49,653 bases of DNA from positions 1 through 49,653 of the forward strand of contig CAYGTO010000012.1 of the NCBI GenBank assembly GCA_964352815.1. Direction: 5' to 3'. How positions within the stretch are numbered: the first letter of the stretch is position 1; each line of letters begins with the position of its first letter. The notes under the pieces are model-generated. The model worked only from the letters and a program-made list of their open reading frames with translations, did no database searches and was not told the DNA's origin. Shown here one piece after another: positions 15,818-24,249 of this stretch. Position numbers and translations under genes: made by a program. This DNA is from CAYGTO01 sp964352815 (lineage in GTDB: Bacteria; Pseudomonadota; Alphaproteobacteria; Rickettsiales; UBA3002).

Positions 15818-17071
15818 ATGCGCATTATTGTGTTGGGCGCAGGCATTTCGGGTATTTTGTCTGCGTATTATCTTGGAAAAGCCGGCCATAAAGTGACGGT
15901 GATTGACCGTCAGAAAGAAGCCGCGCAGGAATGCTCCTATGCGAATGGCGGCCAGCTTAGCTATAGTCATGCCGAGCCTTGGGCCAATCCGCATGTGTTT
16001 CCTAAGCTTTTCAAATGGATGGGTCAGGATGATGCGCCGTTGGTGCTGAAATTTTCGCGTGATCCGCAGATGATTAAGTGGGGGCTCTCCTTCTTGGCGA
16101 ATTGCGCGCCTAATAAAGCGGAGCGTCATGCAAAAGCGCTGCTTAAAATCGGCCTGCATAGTCGCAATAAGATGAAAGAAATCCGGAAAGACACCGGAAT
16201 TCATTTTAATTGGCAGGATAAGGGTATTTTACACATCTACACGGATCCGAAAGAATTCGACGTTGCCATTAAACAGGCGAATATTCAGCAACAATGGGGC
16301 TGTAAGCAGGAAATATTCAGTTACCAAGAATGTATCGCGAAAGAACCAACATTAGAGCATTCGTGCGAAGAGATTCATGGCGGGATTTTCTCGCCGATGG
16401 ATGAAAGTGGCGACATCCATATTTTTACTCAAAAACTCGCACAGCACGTTGAAACACGCTTTCATGCGAAAATGATGTATGGCACTGAGATTCAAGCGAT
16501 TCATCGAACCGGCGATACAATTGAATCCATCGATACGAGCAAGGGAAACCTGAAAGCAGACGCTTATGTCATGTGTATGGGCGCTGATACGCCATTAATG
16601 ATGCGTAAAATAGGGCTAAAAGTGCCGATTTACCCGATGAAAGGCTACAGTATCACCCTCCCTGCCGATGAATATAGCCCAAATGTCAGTATTACCGATG
16701 ATGCGCGTAAGATTGTCTATAGCCGCCTGGGAGATGTGGTGCGCGTGGCCGGTACGGCGGAATTCGCGGGGTACAATAAGGATGTCAATCCGGCACGAAT
16801 TGAGCCTATTAAACGCGGGATCAAGTCGCTCTTCCCCCATGCGAATTTGAATCAACCGAAAGAATGGGCATGTTTGCGGCCTTCAACACCTGATGGGCCG
16901 CCAATTGTGGGGCGTACTAAGCTACAAAACCTATATATGAATACGGGGCACGGTACCCTCGGCTGGACGCAAGGCGCCGGCACGGCGAATCTGTTAGCGT
17001 CGGTTATTGGTGACGAAACGCCCGAGATTAGCCTTGAGGGGCTCAATATGCGCCGGTATGGGCTGTTGTAA
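15818..17071 (+). CDS. dadA: D-amino acid dehydrogenase
   Basis: FAD-dependent dehydrogenase, 417 residues. The N-terminal Rossmann motif is VLGAGISGILSAYYLGKAGH, followed by CSYANGGQLSYSHAEPWA, typical of DadA, and the C-terminal GPPIVGRTKLQNLYMNTGHG. It deaminates D-amino acids to 2-oxo acids at the membrane. I start at MRIIVLGAG (preceded by AGAGGG) because an earlier ATG at 15737 would lie inside the divergent cobB coding region. Nine bases before the next gene, so probably co-transcribed with it. Confidence 0.92.
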   Translation: MRIIVLGAGISGILSAYYLGKAGHKVTVIDRQKEAAQECSYANGGQLSYSHAEPWANPHVFPKLFKWMGQDDAPLVLKFSRDPQMIKWGLSFLANCAPNKAERHAKALLKIGLHSRNKMKEIRKDTGIHFNWQDKGILHIYTDPKEFDVAIKQANIQQQWGCKQEIFSYQECIAKEPTLEHSCEEIHGGIFSPMDESGDIHIFTQKLAQHVETRFHAKMMYGTEIQAIHRTGDTIESIDTSKGNLKADAYVMCMGADTPLMMRKIGLKVPIYPMKGYSITLPADEYSPNVSITDDARKIVYSRLGDVVRVAGTAEFAGYNKDVNPARIEPIKRGIKSLFPHANLNQPKEWACLRPSTPDGPPIVGRTKLQNLYMNTGHGTLGWTQGAGTANLLASVIGDETPEISLEGLNMRRYGLL

Positions 17072-17079
17072 GGTGATAT

Positions 17080-17937
17080 ATGTTCTTTGATGCGCCAAAT
17101 ATAGCCGATGAGGGCTCGCATAAGTTATTTTATGACGATATTGGGCCTAAAGAGGGTGAAATTGCTTTCTGTGTCCACGGCTTGACCCGTAATCACCATG
17201 ATTTTAACGTGCTTGCGACTGCGTTGACCCTCGAAGGGTATCGCGTTGTGGGCATCGATATGCCTGGCCGAGGCGAGAGCGACTATCTCGATAATGTTAC
17301 CGGCTACACCTACCCGGCCTATGTCGCGGATTGTCTGGCCTTGCTAGATCATTTGAACATTAAGAAAGTGCACTGGATTGGCACTTCCATGGGCGGCATT
17401 ATGGGCATGATGGCGGCCGTGATGCATCCGGACCGCCTCCAATCACTCTTTCTGAATGATGTCGGCAGTTTGATTCCAAAAGAAACATTAGAATATATTG
17501 CGGAATATGCGGCTAATCCACCGATTTTCGAATCAAAAGATGCGGCAAAAGCCTATCTTCAGCGTGTGTATGGCGAGTTCGGTATTCCCAATGAGACATT
17601 ATTCGATGCTTTTGTAAACCATAGCATTATGCAAGATGACGAAGGCTATCGCATGGCCTATGATCCGAAGATTCTGGACCCGCTACGCGCCGAAACCGAA
17701 GGGTTCACTAAATTCCAAGATATTGATTTATCAGAGTTATGGGCAGCAGTGCAGCACCCTACCCTTATTTTCCGCGGTGAAAACTCTCAATTGCTCTCGC
17801 AGGAGAATGCCGAATCAATGGTTGCGGATAGAGAAAATGCCTGGCTGGAAGTCATTCCCGGCTGCGGCCATGCTCCGTCATTGATGGAAGAACATCAGAT
17901 AAAAAAACTTGTGAATTGGCTAAAAACCACTACATAA
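17080..17937 (+). CDS. Alpha/beta hydrolase
   Basis: 285 residues. Nucleophile Ser103 in GTSMGG; oxyanion hole CVHGLTRNHHDF; MPGRGESD; and a C-terminal GCGHAPSLMEE with the catalytic His. Fold is clear, substrate is not. The close downstream position to dadA suggests linked metabolism, but this is inference. Confidence 0.85.
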   Translation: MFFDAPNIADEGSHKLFYDDIGPKEGEIAFCVHGLTRNHHDFNVLATALTLEGYRVVGIDMPGRGESDYLDNVTGYTYPAYVADCLALLDHLNIKKVHWIGTSMGGIMGMMAAVMHPDRLQSLFLNDVGSLIPKETLEYIAEYAANPPIFESKDAAKAYLQRVYGEFGIPNETLFDAFVNHSIMQDDEGYRMAYDPKILDPLRAETEGFTKFQDIDLSELWAAVQHPTLIFRGENSQLLSQENAESMVADRENAWLEVIPGCGHAPSLMEEHQIKKLVNWLKTTT

Positions 17938-18027
17938 AGCAGTAAGAATTTGGTATAGTAATCATGTCTAGGAAGGACTTTGCTATACAGGTACGTATAA
18001 ATTGCGAACGGAGCAGAGTCTGGTCTC

Positions 18028-18273
18028 ATGAACGATATTTTACCGCAGCTAGGGTTTGATTCTCGAGGGGTCAATGAATCCGCGATTCGCCAGAATCGTC
18101 CGCAGCAGCAAGTTCAGCCGATTCAGCAGCGTTTCCAGAACAGTAATCAGCAATCGTTCCGCCAAAAACTTCCTACGCCCGAAGCGATGGAGCTTCAAAT
18201 TATGGATGCGCTTGATGCCGTCGCCGGCGGGAAATATCTCGATCGTGGCAGCATTGTCGACGTCGTCATTTAA
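18028..18273 (+). CDS. Small Gln-rich protein of unknown function
   Basis: 81 residues, not recognised. Residues 20-45 are rich in Gln and Asn (QNRPQQQVQPIQQRFQNSNQQ), and the remainder (PTPEAMELQIMDALDAVAGGKYLDRG) forms a likely amphipathic helix. No signal peptide. A GGAGCAGAG site is 12 bases or more before the ATG. It stands alone between the hydrolase and gcdH. Could be a small flagellar or regulatory protein; nothing decides it. Confidence 0.5.
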   Translation: MNDILPQLGFDSRGVNESAIRQNRPQQQVQPIQQRFQNSNQQSFRQKLPTPEAMELQIMDALDAVAGGKYLDRGSIVDVVI

Positions 18274-18368
18274 TACCGCACTGCACGGCTAGTTTGCCGC
18301 TTTCATTTCCTCTTTTTACCCATCTGCGCTATACTGTTGCCATAGAATAATTCTAAACAGGAGATGCT

Positions 18369-19601
18369 ATGACGAAAGCAGCGATGGATCCGCACGACCC
18401 GCTTAAACTCGATGACCAAATCACCGATGAAGAGCGCATGATTCATGACTCGGTGCGCCAATTTGCACGCGAGCGGCTTATGCCTGGCATTATCGAAGCG
18501 TATCGCCATGAGACGTTTGATCCGCAATTGTTGCGCGAAATGGGCGAGCTTGGCTTCCTCGGCTGCACGATCGATGGCTATGGCTGCGCCGGTGTGTCTC
18601 ATGTTGCCTATGGCCTGATCACCCGCGAGGTGGAATACGTCGATTCAGGCTACCGTTCGGCGCTGTCGGTGCAATCCTCTTTAGTCATGCATCCGATTCA
18701 TGCCTTTGGCAACGAAGCGCTGAAAGAAAAACTCCTGCCCAAACTTGCCACCGCCGAACTCATCGGCTGTTTCGGCCTGACCGAACCGGACCATGGCTCA
18801 GACCCGGGCGGAATGAAAACCCGTGCGGTGAAAACCGAAGGCGGCTATCTCTTAAGCGGCTCAAAAACCTGGATCAGTAACTCGCCCATCGCCGATGTCT
18901 GCGTGGTGTGGGGGAAAATCTTTGGCCATCCCGAGATTGAAGATGGCACGATTCGCGGCTTTGTGATTGAGCGTGAAGGGGGCTCCCAAGGCAAGGGGCT
19001 GAAAGGGCTCGAAACGCCCAAAATTGAAGGTAAGCTTAGTTTACGCGCGTCAGTTACCGGCATGATCATGATGGATGAGGTGTTCGTTCCCGATGACAAT
19101 ATGCTCGATGTGAGCGGGCTGAAAGGCCCCTTCTCCTGCCTCAACAAAGCGCGCTACGGCATTGGCTGGGGCACGCTCGGCGCGGCGGAAGCCTGCTACG
19201 AAGCGGCGCGCGATTATGTGCTCGAGCGTAAACAGTTTAGCCGCCCCCTTGCCGCCAATCAGCTGATTCAAAAGAAACTCGCTGATATGATGGTCGAAAT
19301 TGCGCTCGGCTACCAAGCCTGCGTCCGCGTAGGCCGGCTGATTGATGAAGATGCGTGGGTGCCGGAAATGATCTCCATCATTAAGCGCAATAGCTGCGGC
19401 AAAGCGCTCGATATTGCCCGCCAGGCGCGCGATATGCTCGGCGGCAACGGTATTTCCGATGAATATCCCATCATGCGCCACATGCTGAACCTCGAGGCGG
19501 TCAACACCTATGAAGGCACGCACGACATTCACGCGCTGATCCTCGGCCGCGCGATTACCGGGATTCAGGCGTTTATGGAAAGCCCGCCGAAGAGTGAGTA
19601 A
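18369..19601 (+). CDS. gcdH: Glutaryl-CoA dehydrogenase
   Basis: Acyl-CoA dehydrogenase that oxidises and decarboxylates glutaryl-CoA to crotonyl-CoA in lysine and tryptophan breakdown. 410 residues. GCFGLTEPDHGSDPGGMKT binds FAD and substrate; the C-terminal NTYEGTHDIHALILGRAITG contains the catalytic Glu in the GcdH-type context. An AGGAG site precedes the ATG. A TATACT box at about 18334 could be its promoter -10, without a good -35. The gene looks GC-richer than its neighbours. Confidence 0.93.
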   Translation: MTKAAMDPHDPLKLDDQITDEERMIHDSVRQFARERLMPGIIEAYRHETFDPQLLREMGELGFLGCTIDGYGCAGVSHVAYGLITREVEYVDSGYRSALSVQSSLVMHPIHAFGNEALKEKLLPKLATAELIGCFGLTEPDHGSDPGGMKTRAVKTEGGYLLSGSKTWISNSPIADVCVVWGKIFGHPEIEDGTIRGFVIEREGGSQGKGLKGLETPKIEGKLSLRASVTGMIMMDEVFVPDDNMLDVSGLKGPFSCLNKARYGIGWGTLGAAEACYEAARDYVLERKQFSRPLAANQLIQKKLADMMVEIALGYQACVRVGRLIDEDAWVPEMISIIKRNSCGKALDIARQARDMLGGNGISDEYPIMRHMLNLEAVNTYEGTHDIHALILGRAITGIQAFMESPPKSE

Positions 19602-19608
19602 GTTGCGC

Positions 19609-19692
19609 GTCATCCTCGAGCGAACATCGTTCGTCTCGGGGATCTTGCTGACAAAGATCTCCGACATTCGCAGCAGCTCGGTCGAAGATGAC
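19609..19692. repeat. Dispersed repeat, family G
   Basis: It begins GTCATCCTCGAGCGAAC and ends GGTCGAAGATGAC, with an internal GGGGATCTTGCTGAC segment. It shares the GTCAT/ATGAC ends with the other families. Single copy in this window, between gcdH and the hisN-like gene. Confidence 0.6.
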
Positions 19693-19739
19693 GGGCTTTA
19701 AGTGCTTGCAATAGCGGCGTAGGCCGGTATCCATGTCCC

Positions 19740-20519
19740 ATGAATTATAAGGAATTCCAAGCATTCGTAAACGAACTACGTGCGCCCATCACGCACTTGG
19801 TGAAACGCTATTGGCGTAAGCCGTTCTTGACCGAGACCAAGGCGGATCACTCGCCCGTGACCGAGGCAGACAAAAAGATTGAGGCGTTTATTCGCGGCTC
19901 GATTGAGAAACATTTCCCAGACCACGGTATCATTGGCGAAGAGCATGGCAGCCTCAATGATGACGCGGAATATGTGTGGGTGATCGACCCGATCGATGGC
20001 ACGAAAGCCTTTATCGCCGGCGAAGAGACATTTACCACTTTGATCGCGCTGTGCAAGAATGGCGTGCCTGAATTCGGCGCCATCTATCAGCCGGTCCGTG
20101 ATGAACTGTGGCTTGGGGATGGCCATACATGCGTGTTAAATGGTGAAATATTGTCTCTTTCTAGTCATACCGCGCTTAACCGCGCCATACTCGCGACTAC
20201 CTCTGTGCCATATTTCTCAGATCAAGAGCTTTCTCAATTTGAGCAGCTCAGAAACGTAACTGAGCAGCATATATTAAACCAGGATGCCTATGCCGCAGGG
20301 CGGCTCGCTAAGGGTGAGCTTCATGTGCTATGCGAAGCTGGGCTTAAGCCTTACGATGCGATGGCGCTGATTCCTGTTATTAAAAGCGCGGGTGGAACGG
20401 TCACAGATTGGAACGGCGCACCGATTCGCCTTGGTCAGCCGACCTATTCTCTGTTGGCCGCAAGCGATAAAGCGCTTCACAAAGCCGCGCTGGATGTGCT
20501 ACAAGCCTCTGTAATTTAA
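19740..20519 (+). CDS. hisN: Inositol monophosphatase family, likely histidinol-phosphatase
   Basis: 259 residues. Metal site residues in GIIGEEHGS, the family motif DPIDGTKAFIAGEETFTTLIAL, and the C-terminal GLKPYDAMALIPVIKSAGG with TDWNG. The LKPYD and ALIPVI segment matches the HisN subgroup, in which the enzyme makes histidinol from histidinol phosphate. CysQ or other IMPase activity cannot be excluded from motifs alone. A truncated repeat follows, then trmFO on the same strand. Confidence 0.82.
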   Translation: MNYKEFQAFVNELRAPITHLVKRYWRKPFLTETKADHSPVTEADKKIEAFIRGSIEKHFPDHGIIGEEHGSLNDDAEYVWVIDPIDGTKAFIAGEETFTTLIALCKNGVPEFGAIYQPVRDELWLGDGHTCVLNGEILSLSSHTALNRAILATTSVPYFSDQELSQFEQLRNVTEQHILNQDAYAAGRLAKGELHVLCEAGLKPYDAMALIPVIKSAGGTVTDWNGAPIRLGQPTYSLLAASDKALHKAALDVLQASVI

Positions 20520-20523
20520 TCAT

Positions 20524-20570
20524 GTCATTGCCACGGTAAGCGAGCAGTAGGCGATTCGTCCGAGGATGAC
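20524..20570 (-). repeat. Family A repeat, internally deleted copy R2
   Basis: GTCATTGCCACGGTAAGCGA at one end and CGTCCGAGGATGAC at the other are the two termini of the family A element, joined without the hairpin-bearing centre. It lies between the hisN-like gene and trmFO and overlaps an in-frame ATG (20566) upstream of trmFO. Confidence 0.8.
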
Positions 20571-20586
20571 ACACTGTGGGAAACGC

Positions 20587-21939
20587 ATGACAGAAATCAC
20601 ACTCACCATCATCGGCGCAGGACTCGCCGGCAGCGAAGCGGCATGGCAAGCAGCGGAACGCGGCGTTAAGGTGCGCTTATACGAAATGCGAGGGGTTAAG
20701 CCGACTGAAGCGCACCATACCGATAGCTGCGCAGAGCTGGTCTGCTCCAACTCCTTCCGCAGCGATGACCATGAAACCAGCGCCATTGGCCTGCTTCATG
20801 AGGAGATGCGCCGCTGCGATTCGCTGATTATGCGCTGCGCGGATGCGAATAAAGTACCGGCTGGCGCGGCGCTAGCAATGGACCGCGACGGCTTCTCCGC
20901 GGATGTCACCAAGGCGCTCGAGGCGCATCCGAACATCACCATTCTGCGCGAAGAAATTACGGAAATTCCTGGCCCTGACCATGGCCCCGTCATTATCGCA
21001 ACCGGCCCCCTCACCTCTGGCGCGCTGACGGAAGAGATTCTGAAGCTCACAGGCAAAGATTATTTGGCATTTTTTGATGCCATCGCGCCGATTGTCTATC
21101 GCGAATCGGTTAATATGGAAAAGGCGTGGTTCCAGTCGCGCTATGATAAGCCTGGCCCGGGCGGCACGGGGAAGGATTATTTGAATTGCGCAATGAATGA
21201 GCAGGAATATCATGATTTTATCGATGCGCTGCTCGCTGCTGATGTGATGGATTTCAAGGAGTGGGAGAAAAACACGCCCTATTTCAATGGCTGTTTGCCG
21301 ATTGAGGTGATGGCGTCGCGGGGTCGCGAGACGCTGCGTTATGGCCCGATGAAACCGGTCGGTTTGACCAACCCGCACAACCCGGAAGAAAAAGCGTATG
21401 CGGTAGTGCAGCTGCGCCAGGATAATAAACTCGGGACGTTGTTTAATATTGTGGGCTTCCAAACCAAGATGAAATATGGCGCGCAGAAAGAGGTGTTATC
21501 GATGATTCCGGGTCTTGAAGAGGCCGAGTTTGCACGGCTTGGCGGCATTCACCGTAATACCTTTATCAATAGTCCGGAATTGCTCGATGAGGCATTACGT
21601 CTCAAAAACGCAACCCATGTGCGCTTTGCGGGGCAGATTACCGGCGTGGAAGGCTATGTTGAAAGCGCCGCTTGCGGTTTGATGGCCGGGCGATTCGCGA
21701 GTGAAGAGCTGTCACAAACGAACACGAATGTGCCACCAGCGACAACCGCACTCGGCGCCCTACTCTCGCATATTACCGGCGGTGCGGATGCGAAAAGCTT
21801 CCAGCCGATGAATGTCAATTTCGGACTGTTTCCACAGCTTGAAACGAAAACGAAGAAGAAAGAGCGGCCAAAAGGTTATACGACGCGGGCGCTGAACGAC
21901 TTAGCGCAGTGGAGCGAGCCAAAAGCGATCGCAGCTTAA
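20587..21939 (+). CDS. trmFO: Folate-dependent tRNA (uracil-5-)-methyltransferase TrmFO
   Basis: FAD and methylenetetrahydrofolate-dependent enzyme that makes T54 in tRNA. 450 residues. Rossmann motif IIGAGLAGSEAAWQAAERG; TDSCAELVCSNSFRSD, with conserved cysteine; GVEGYVESAACGLMAGRFA; and PATTALGALLSHITGG. The start is the ATG of MTEITLTIIGAG; the ATG 21 bases upstream is part of the repeat terminus. The stop overlaps a small minus-strand gene by four bases. Confidence 0.95.
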   Translation: MTEITLTIIGAGLAGSEAAWQAAERGVKVRLYEMRGVKPTEAHHTDSCAELVCSNSFRSDDHETSAIGLLHEEMRRCDSLIMRCADANKVPAGAALAMDRDGFSADVTKALEAHPNITILREEITEIPGPDHGPVIIATGPLTSGALTEEILKLTGKDYLAFFDAIAPIVYRESVNMEKAWFQSRYDKPGPGGTGKDYLNCAMNEQEYHDFIDALLAADVMDFKEWEKNTPYFNGCLPIEVMASRGRETLRYGPMKPVGLTNPHNPEEKAYAVVQLRQDNKLGTLFNIVGFQTKMKYGAQKEVLSMIPGLEEAEFARLGGIHRNTFINSPELLDEALRLKNATHVRFAGQITGVEGYVESAACGLMAGRFASEELSQTNTNVPPATTALGALLSHITGGADAKSFQPMNVNFGLFPQLETKTKKKERPKGYTTRALNDLAQWSEPKAIAA

Positions 21940-22061
21940 GCGAGAAATTGTGCTAACATAATGACGGCAACGATGGCGATGGATATGACACCCACCGACA
22001 CAACCCGTGCTTCATCACGTTGCATGTGATCGCTAACTTTCTTGCGAGAGGAATGATTCAT
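21936..22061 (-). CDS. 41-residue single-span membrane protein, candidate iron-regulated
   Basis: On the minus strand the frame reads MNHSSRKKVSDHMQRDEARV, then a hydrophobic segment VVSVGVISIAIVAVIMLAQF, and ends with a stop. The product has a charged 19-residue N-terminus and one membrane helix. It has its own promoter (-35 TTTACG, 17 bp, -10 TATAAT) with a 13/15 Fur-box match just downstream. This is the strongest support that it is real, since it is short and its ribosome binding site (CAGGCAAG) is weak. No family recognised. It converges with trmFO, overlapping by four bases. Confidence 0.6.
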   Translation of the reverse strand: MNHSSRKKVSDHMQRDEARVVSVGVISIAIVAVIMLAQFLA

Positions 22062-22070
22062 GTGCTTGCC

Positions 22071-22085
22071 TGAGAATGATTATTA
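22071..22085. promoter_or_regulatory. Candidate Fur box
   Basis: TGAGAATGATTATTA matches the 7-1-7 Fur consensus TGATAATGATTATCA at 13 of 15 positions. It lies between the -10 box of the minus-strand promoter (22096-22101) and the small membrane gene start, where bound repressor would block transcription. hpnE is divergent from this site. Confidence 0.5.
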
Positions 22086-22095
22086 TTATGGTTCC

Positions 22096-22124
22096 ATTAT
22101 ACCTTTTATCCACAACCCCGTAAA
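22096..22124 (-). promoter_or_regulatory. Sigma-70-type promoter of the small membrane gene
   Basis: Read on the minus strand: -35 TTTACG (22124-22119), 17-base spacer, -10 TATAAT (22101-22096). The start of transcription would fall near 22089, 28 bases before the ATG at 22061. Confidence 0.55.
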
Positions 22125-22161
22125 CCGTAGTGCAAAAAGATCTACATTTTGAATCAGTAAT

Positions 22162-23361
22162 ATGAGTCGTTTATACATCATTGGAGGGGGAATTGCTGGG
22201 CTTAGCGCGGCGGTACATGCTGTGGATAAGTTTGGGGAAATCTACCTGTTTGAAGCGGCTGGCCAGCTAGGTGGCCGTTGCCGGTCCTATCATGACGCTC
22301 AGATTGGCCGTGAGATTGATAATGGGAATCATCTTGTGCTTGGTGCAAATGGTGCATTTTTTGATTTTCTTCGTCTCATCGGTTCAGAATCATCTATGGC
22401 AGCATTGCCGAATCACTATTCGCTCTTCTCACTCGAAAGCGAAGCGAAGACGTTGCTTCGCTCTCCCTTTTATCTTCCTAATGCATCACTGAAATCATGT
22501 TTTGGGCTTTTGCGATTAATGTGTGCCACAGATAGACGCCGCTCTGTGTCTGAGTATATGAGCGCATTGCCCAGCAAGACACGGCAATGGATTACTCTGC
22601 TCTGCACCTCGATAATGAACACGCCGCCGGAGCAGGCTTCGGCGAGCCTGTTTGCGCGGACGTTACGGCGTATCATCTTTTCTAAAAATGGCGCGGCGCC
22701 CTACCAACCCAAACTGAATTGGCAGCAAAGCCTGATTGATCCTGCGTGTCAGTATGTGAAAGGCAGAGACGTGTCGGTCCGTATGAAACAGCGTGTCACC
22801 AAGCTTGAAATGAGCGGTAGCCGTATCAGCGCAATTCATGGGCAAGAGGCGATTGAGCTTGCGCCGGATGACCAAGTCATCTGTGCCCTCCCGGGTTTTG
22901 AGGCGCAAAAACTTTTGCCTGATTTAGCCGTTCCTACAGAATATGCGCCTATCCTTAATGTGCACTTTAATTACGATATAGGGCGCGCCACGGCCATTTA
23001 TGGAGTGTTAAACGGCACCACCGAATGGGTGTTTATCAAAGAAGGTATGATTTCGACGACGACCAGCGCAGCGGAAAAGCATATTGACCAAAGCGCAGAG
23101 GTACTTGCAGCATGCATTTGGGAAGAGGTGAAGTCTGTATTGCAACTTGCGAGTGATACACCGCTTCCAGCTTACCGGGTGCTGAAGGAAAAACGCGCCA
23201 CCTTCCGCGCTACACCGTCGCAAGTTGAGCATCGGCTAGCTCCACGCACGCCTTATCAGAACCTATTTTTAGCGGGAGATGATACGGATACAGGTCTCCC
23301 CGCCACAATTGAAGGGGCCATTGTATCAGGCAAGAAGGCCGCGCAGCTCGCATGCTCCTAG
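22162..23361 (+). CDS. hpnE: Hydroxysqualene dehydroxylase-like FAD protein
   Basis: 399 residues. N-terminal FAD motif IIGGGIAGLSAAVHAV, then GGRCRSYHD and DNGNHLVLGANGAFFDFLRLIG, which are typical of HpnE. The C-terminus LAGDDTDTGLPATIEGAIVSG matches the family but with Asp where I recall Trp (GDW). HpnE reduces hydroxysqualene to squalene for hopanoid synthesis. Its usual partners HpnC and HpnD are not beside it, so a carotenoid-type or isolated role is possible. Confidence 0.82.
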   Translation: MSRLYIIGGGIAGLSAAVHAVDKFGEIYLFEAAGQLGGRCRSYHDAQIGREIDNGNHLVLGANGAFFDFLRLIGSESSMAALPNHYSLFSLESEAKTLLRSPFYLPNASLKSCFGLLRLMCATDRRRSVSEYMSALPSKTRQWITLLCTSIMNTPPEQASASLFARTLRRIIFSKNGAAPYQPKLNWQQSLIDPACQYVKGRDVSVRMKQRVTKLEMSGSRISAIHGQEAIELAPDDQVICALPGFEAQKLLPDLAVPTEYAPILNVHFNYDIGRATAIYGVLNGTTEWVFIKEGMISTTTSAAEKHIDQSAEVLAACIWEEVKSVLQLASDTPLPAYRVLKEKRATFRATPSQVEHRLAPRTPYQNLFLAGDDTDTGLPATIEGAIVSGKKAAQLACS

Positions 23362-23362
23362 T

Positions 23363-23377
23363 TGCGAGTCATTCTCA
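23363..23377. promoter_or_regulatory. Weak Fur-like box upstream of superoxide dismutase
   Basis: The minus strand reads TGAGAATGACTCGCA, matching the Fur consensus at 11 of 15 positions. It lies 60 bases before the upstream sodB start, upstream of a possible -35/-10 pair (TTGCTA at 23402, TTATAT at 23423). Speculative. Confidence 0.25.
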
Positions 23378-23436
23378 AATAAAATGAATGATTTCAAACC
23401 CTTGCTATCCTTAAGCAATGCCTTATATCTCTTCAC

Positions 23437-24195
23437 ATGAAGGAAGCGAAACTCACCCGTCGACATTTCTGCAGTGCTGCAGCGTCGGCGTTTGTGATGG
23501 CGCAGCCAGCAGTCGCATGGCCGTTCTCGTTTCGCTTTGCTTCCTCAGCAACATCAACTACAGGAGAGACCCCGATGAGCTTCACCCTACCCGACCTTCC
23601 TTACGATAAAAAAGCGCTCGAGCCGCATATTTCGTCGCAAACCCTCGATTTCCATCATGGCAAACACCACAACGCCTATGTGACGAAGCTAAACGAGCTC
23701 GTAGCCGATAGCGATATGGCAAGCAAATCACTTGAGGAAATCATGATCGCGACGGCGGGCGATGCCTCGAAAGCTGGCGTGTTCAATAACGCCGCGCAGA
23801 TCTGGAATCACACCTTCTATTGGAATTCGATGAAGCCGAGCGGTGGCGGTCAGCCGAGCGGTGAACTTGCAGATCAGATGAATGCGGATTTCGGCAGCTA
23901 CGAGAAATTTGCCGAGGCCTTCAAAACGGCAGGCGCAACACAGTTTGGCTCAGGCTGGGCATGGCTTGTGATGGATAAGAGTGGTAAGCTCGAAGTGACC
24001 AAAACACCGAATGCGGAAAATCCGCTGACAGAAGGTAAGATTCCGCTACTCACTATGGATGTTTGGGAGCATGCCTATTACCTCGATTTCCAGAATCGCC
24101 GTCCTGATTATATAGGTGCGTTTTTGGGCGATCTAGTGAATTGGGATTTCGCTGCAGAAAATTACGCTGCTGCAAAGCAACAAGCCGCTGCGTAA
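23437..24195 (+). CDS. sodB: Iron superoxide dismutase with Tat-like N-terminal extension
   Basis: 252 residues from the first ATG. The SOD domain starts near residue 47 (MSFTLPDLPYDKKALEPHIS): His in TLDFHHGKHHNAY, NNAAQIWNHTFYW with the Gln of Fe-type enzymes, and DVWEHAYYLDF. The first 46 residues look like a Tat signal: KLTRRHFCSAAASAFVMA ending in PAVA. However, the ATG at 23575 has a strong GGAGAG site six bases upstream, while the ATG at 23437 has none. Two products, one exported and one cytoplasmic, are therefore possible. Tat genes lie at 32523-34084. Confidence 0.88.
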   Translation: MKEAKLTRRHFCSAAASAFVMAQPAVAWPFSFRFASSATSTTGETPMSFTLPDLPYDKKALEPHISSQTLDFHHGKHHNAYVTKLNELVADSDMASKSLEEIMIATAGDASKAGVFNNAAQIWNHTFYWNSMKPSGGGQPSGELADQMNADFGSYEKFAEAFKTAGATQFGSGWAWLVMDKSGKLEVTKTPNAENPLTEGKIPLLTMDVWEHAYYLDFQNRRPDYIGAFLGDLVNWDFAAENYAAAKQQAAA

Positions 24196-24216
24196 CACTC
24201 ATACGTAACGATAATG

Positions 24217-24242
24217 AAAAGGCGCCTTCGGGCGCCTTTTTT
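24217..24242. terminator. Bidirectional rho-independent terminator
   Basis: AAAAGGCGCC, tetraloop TTCG, GGCGCCTTTT with further Ts: a 10-bp stem with A/T-rich flanks on both sides. It serves the convergent sodB (plus) and Mth938-like gene (minus). Confidence 0.95.
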
Positions 24243-24249
24243 GTTCGAT

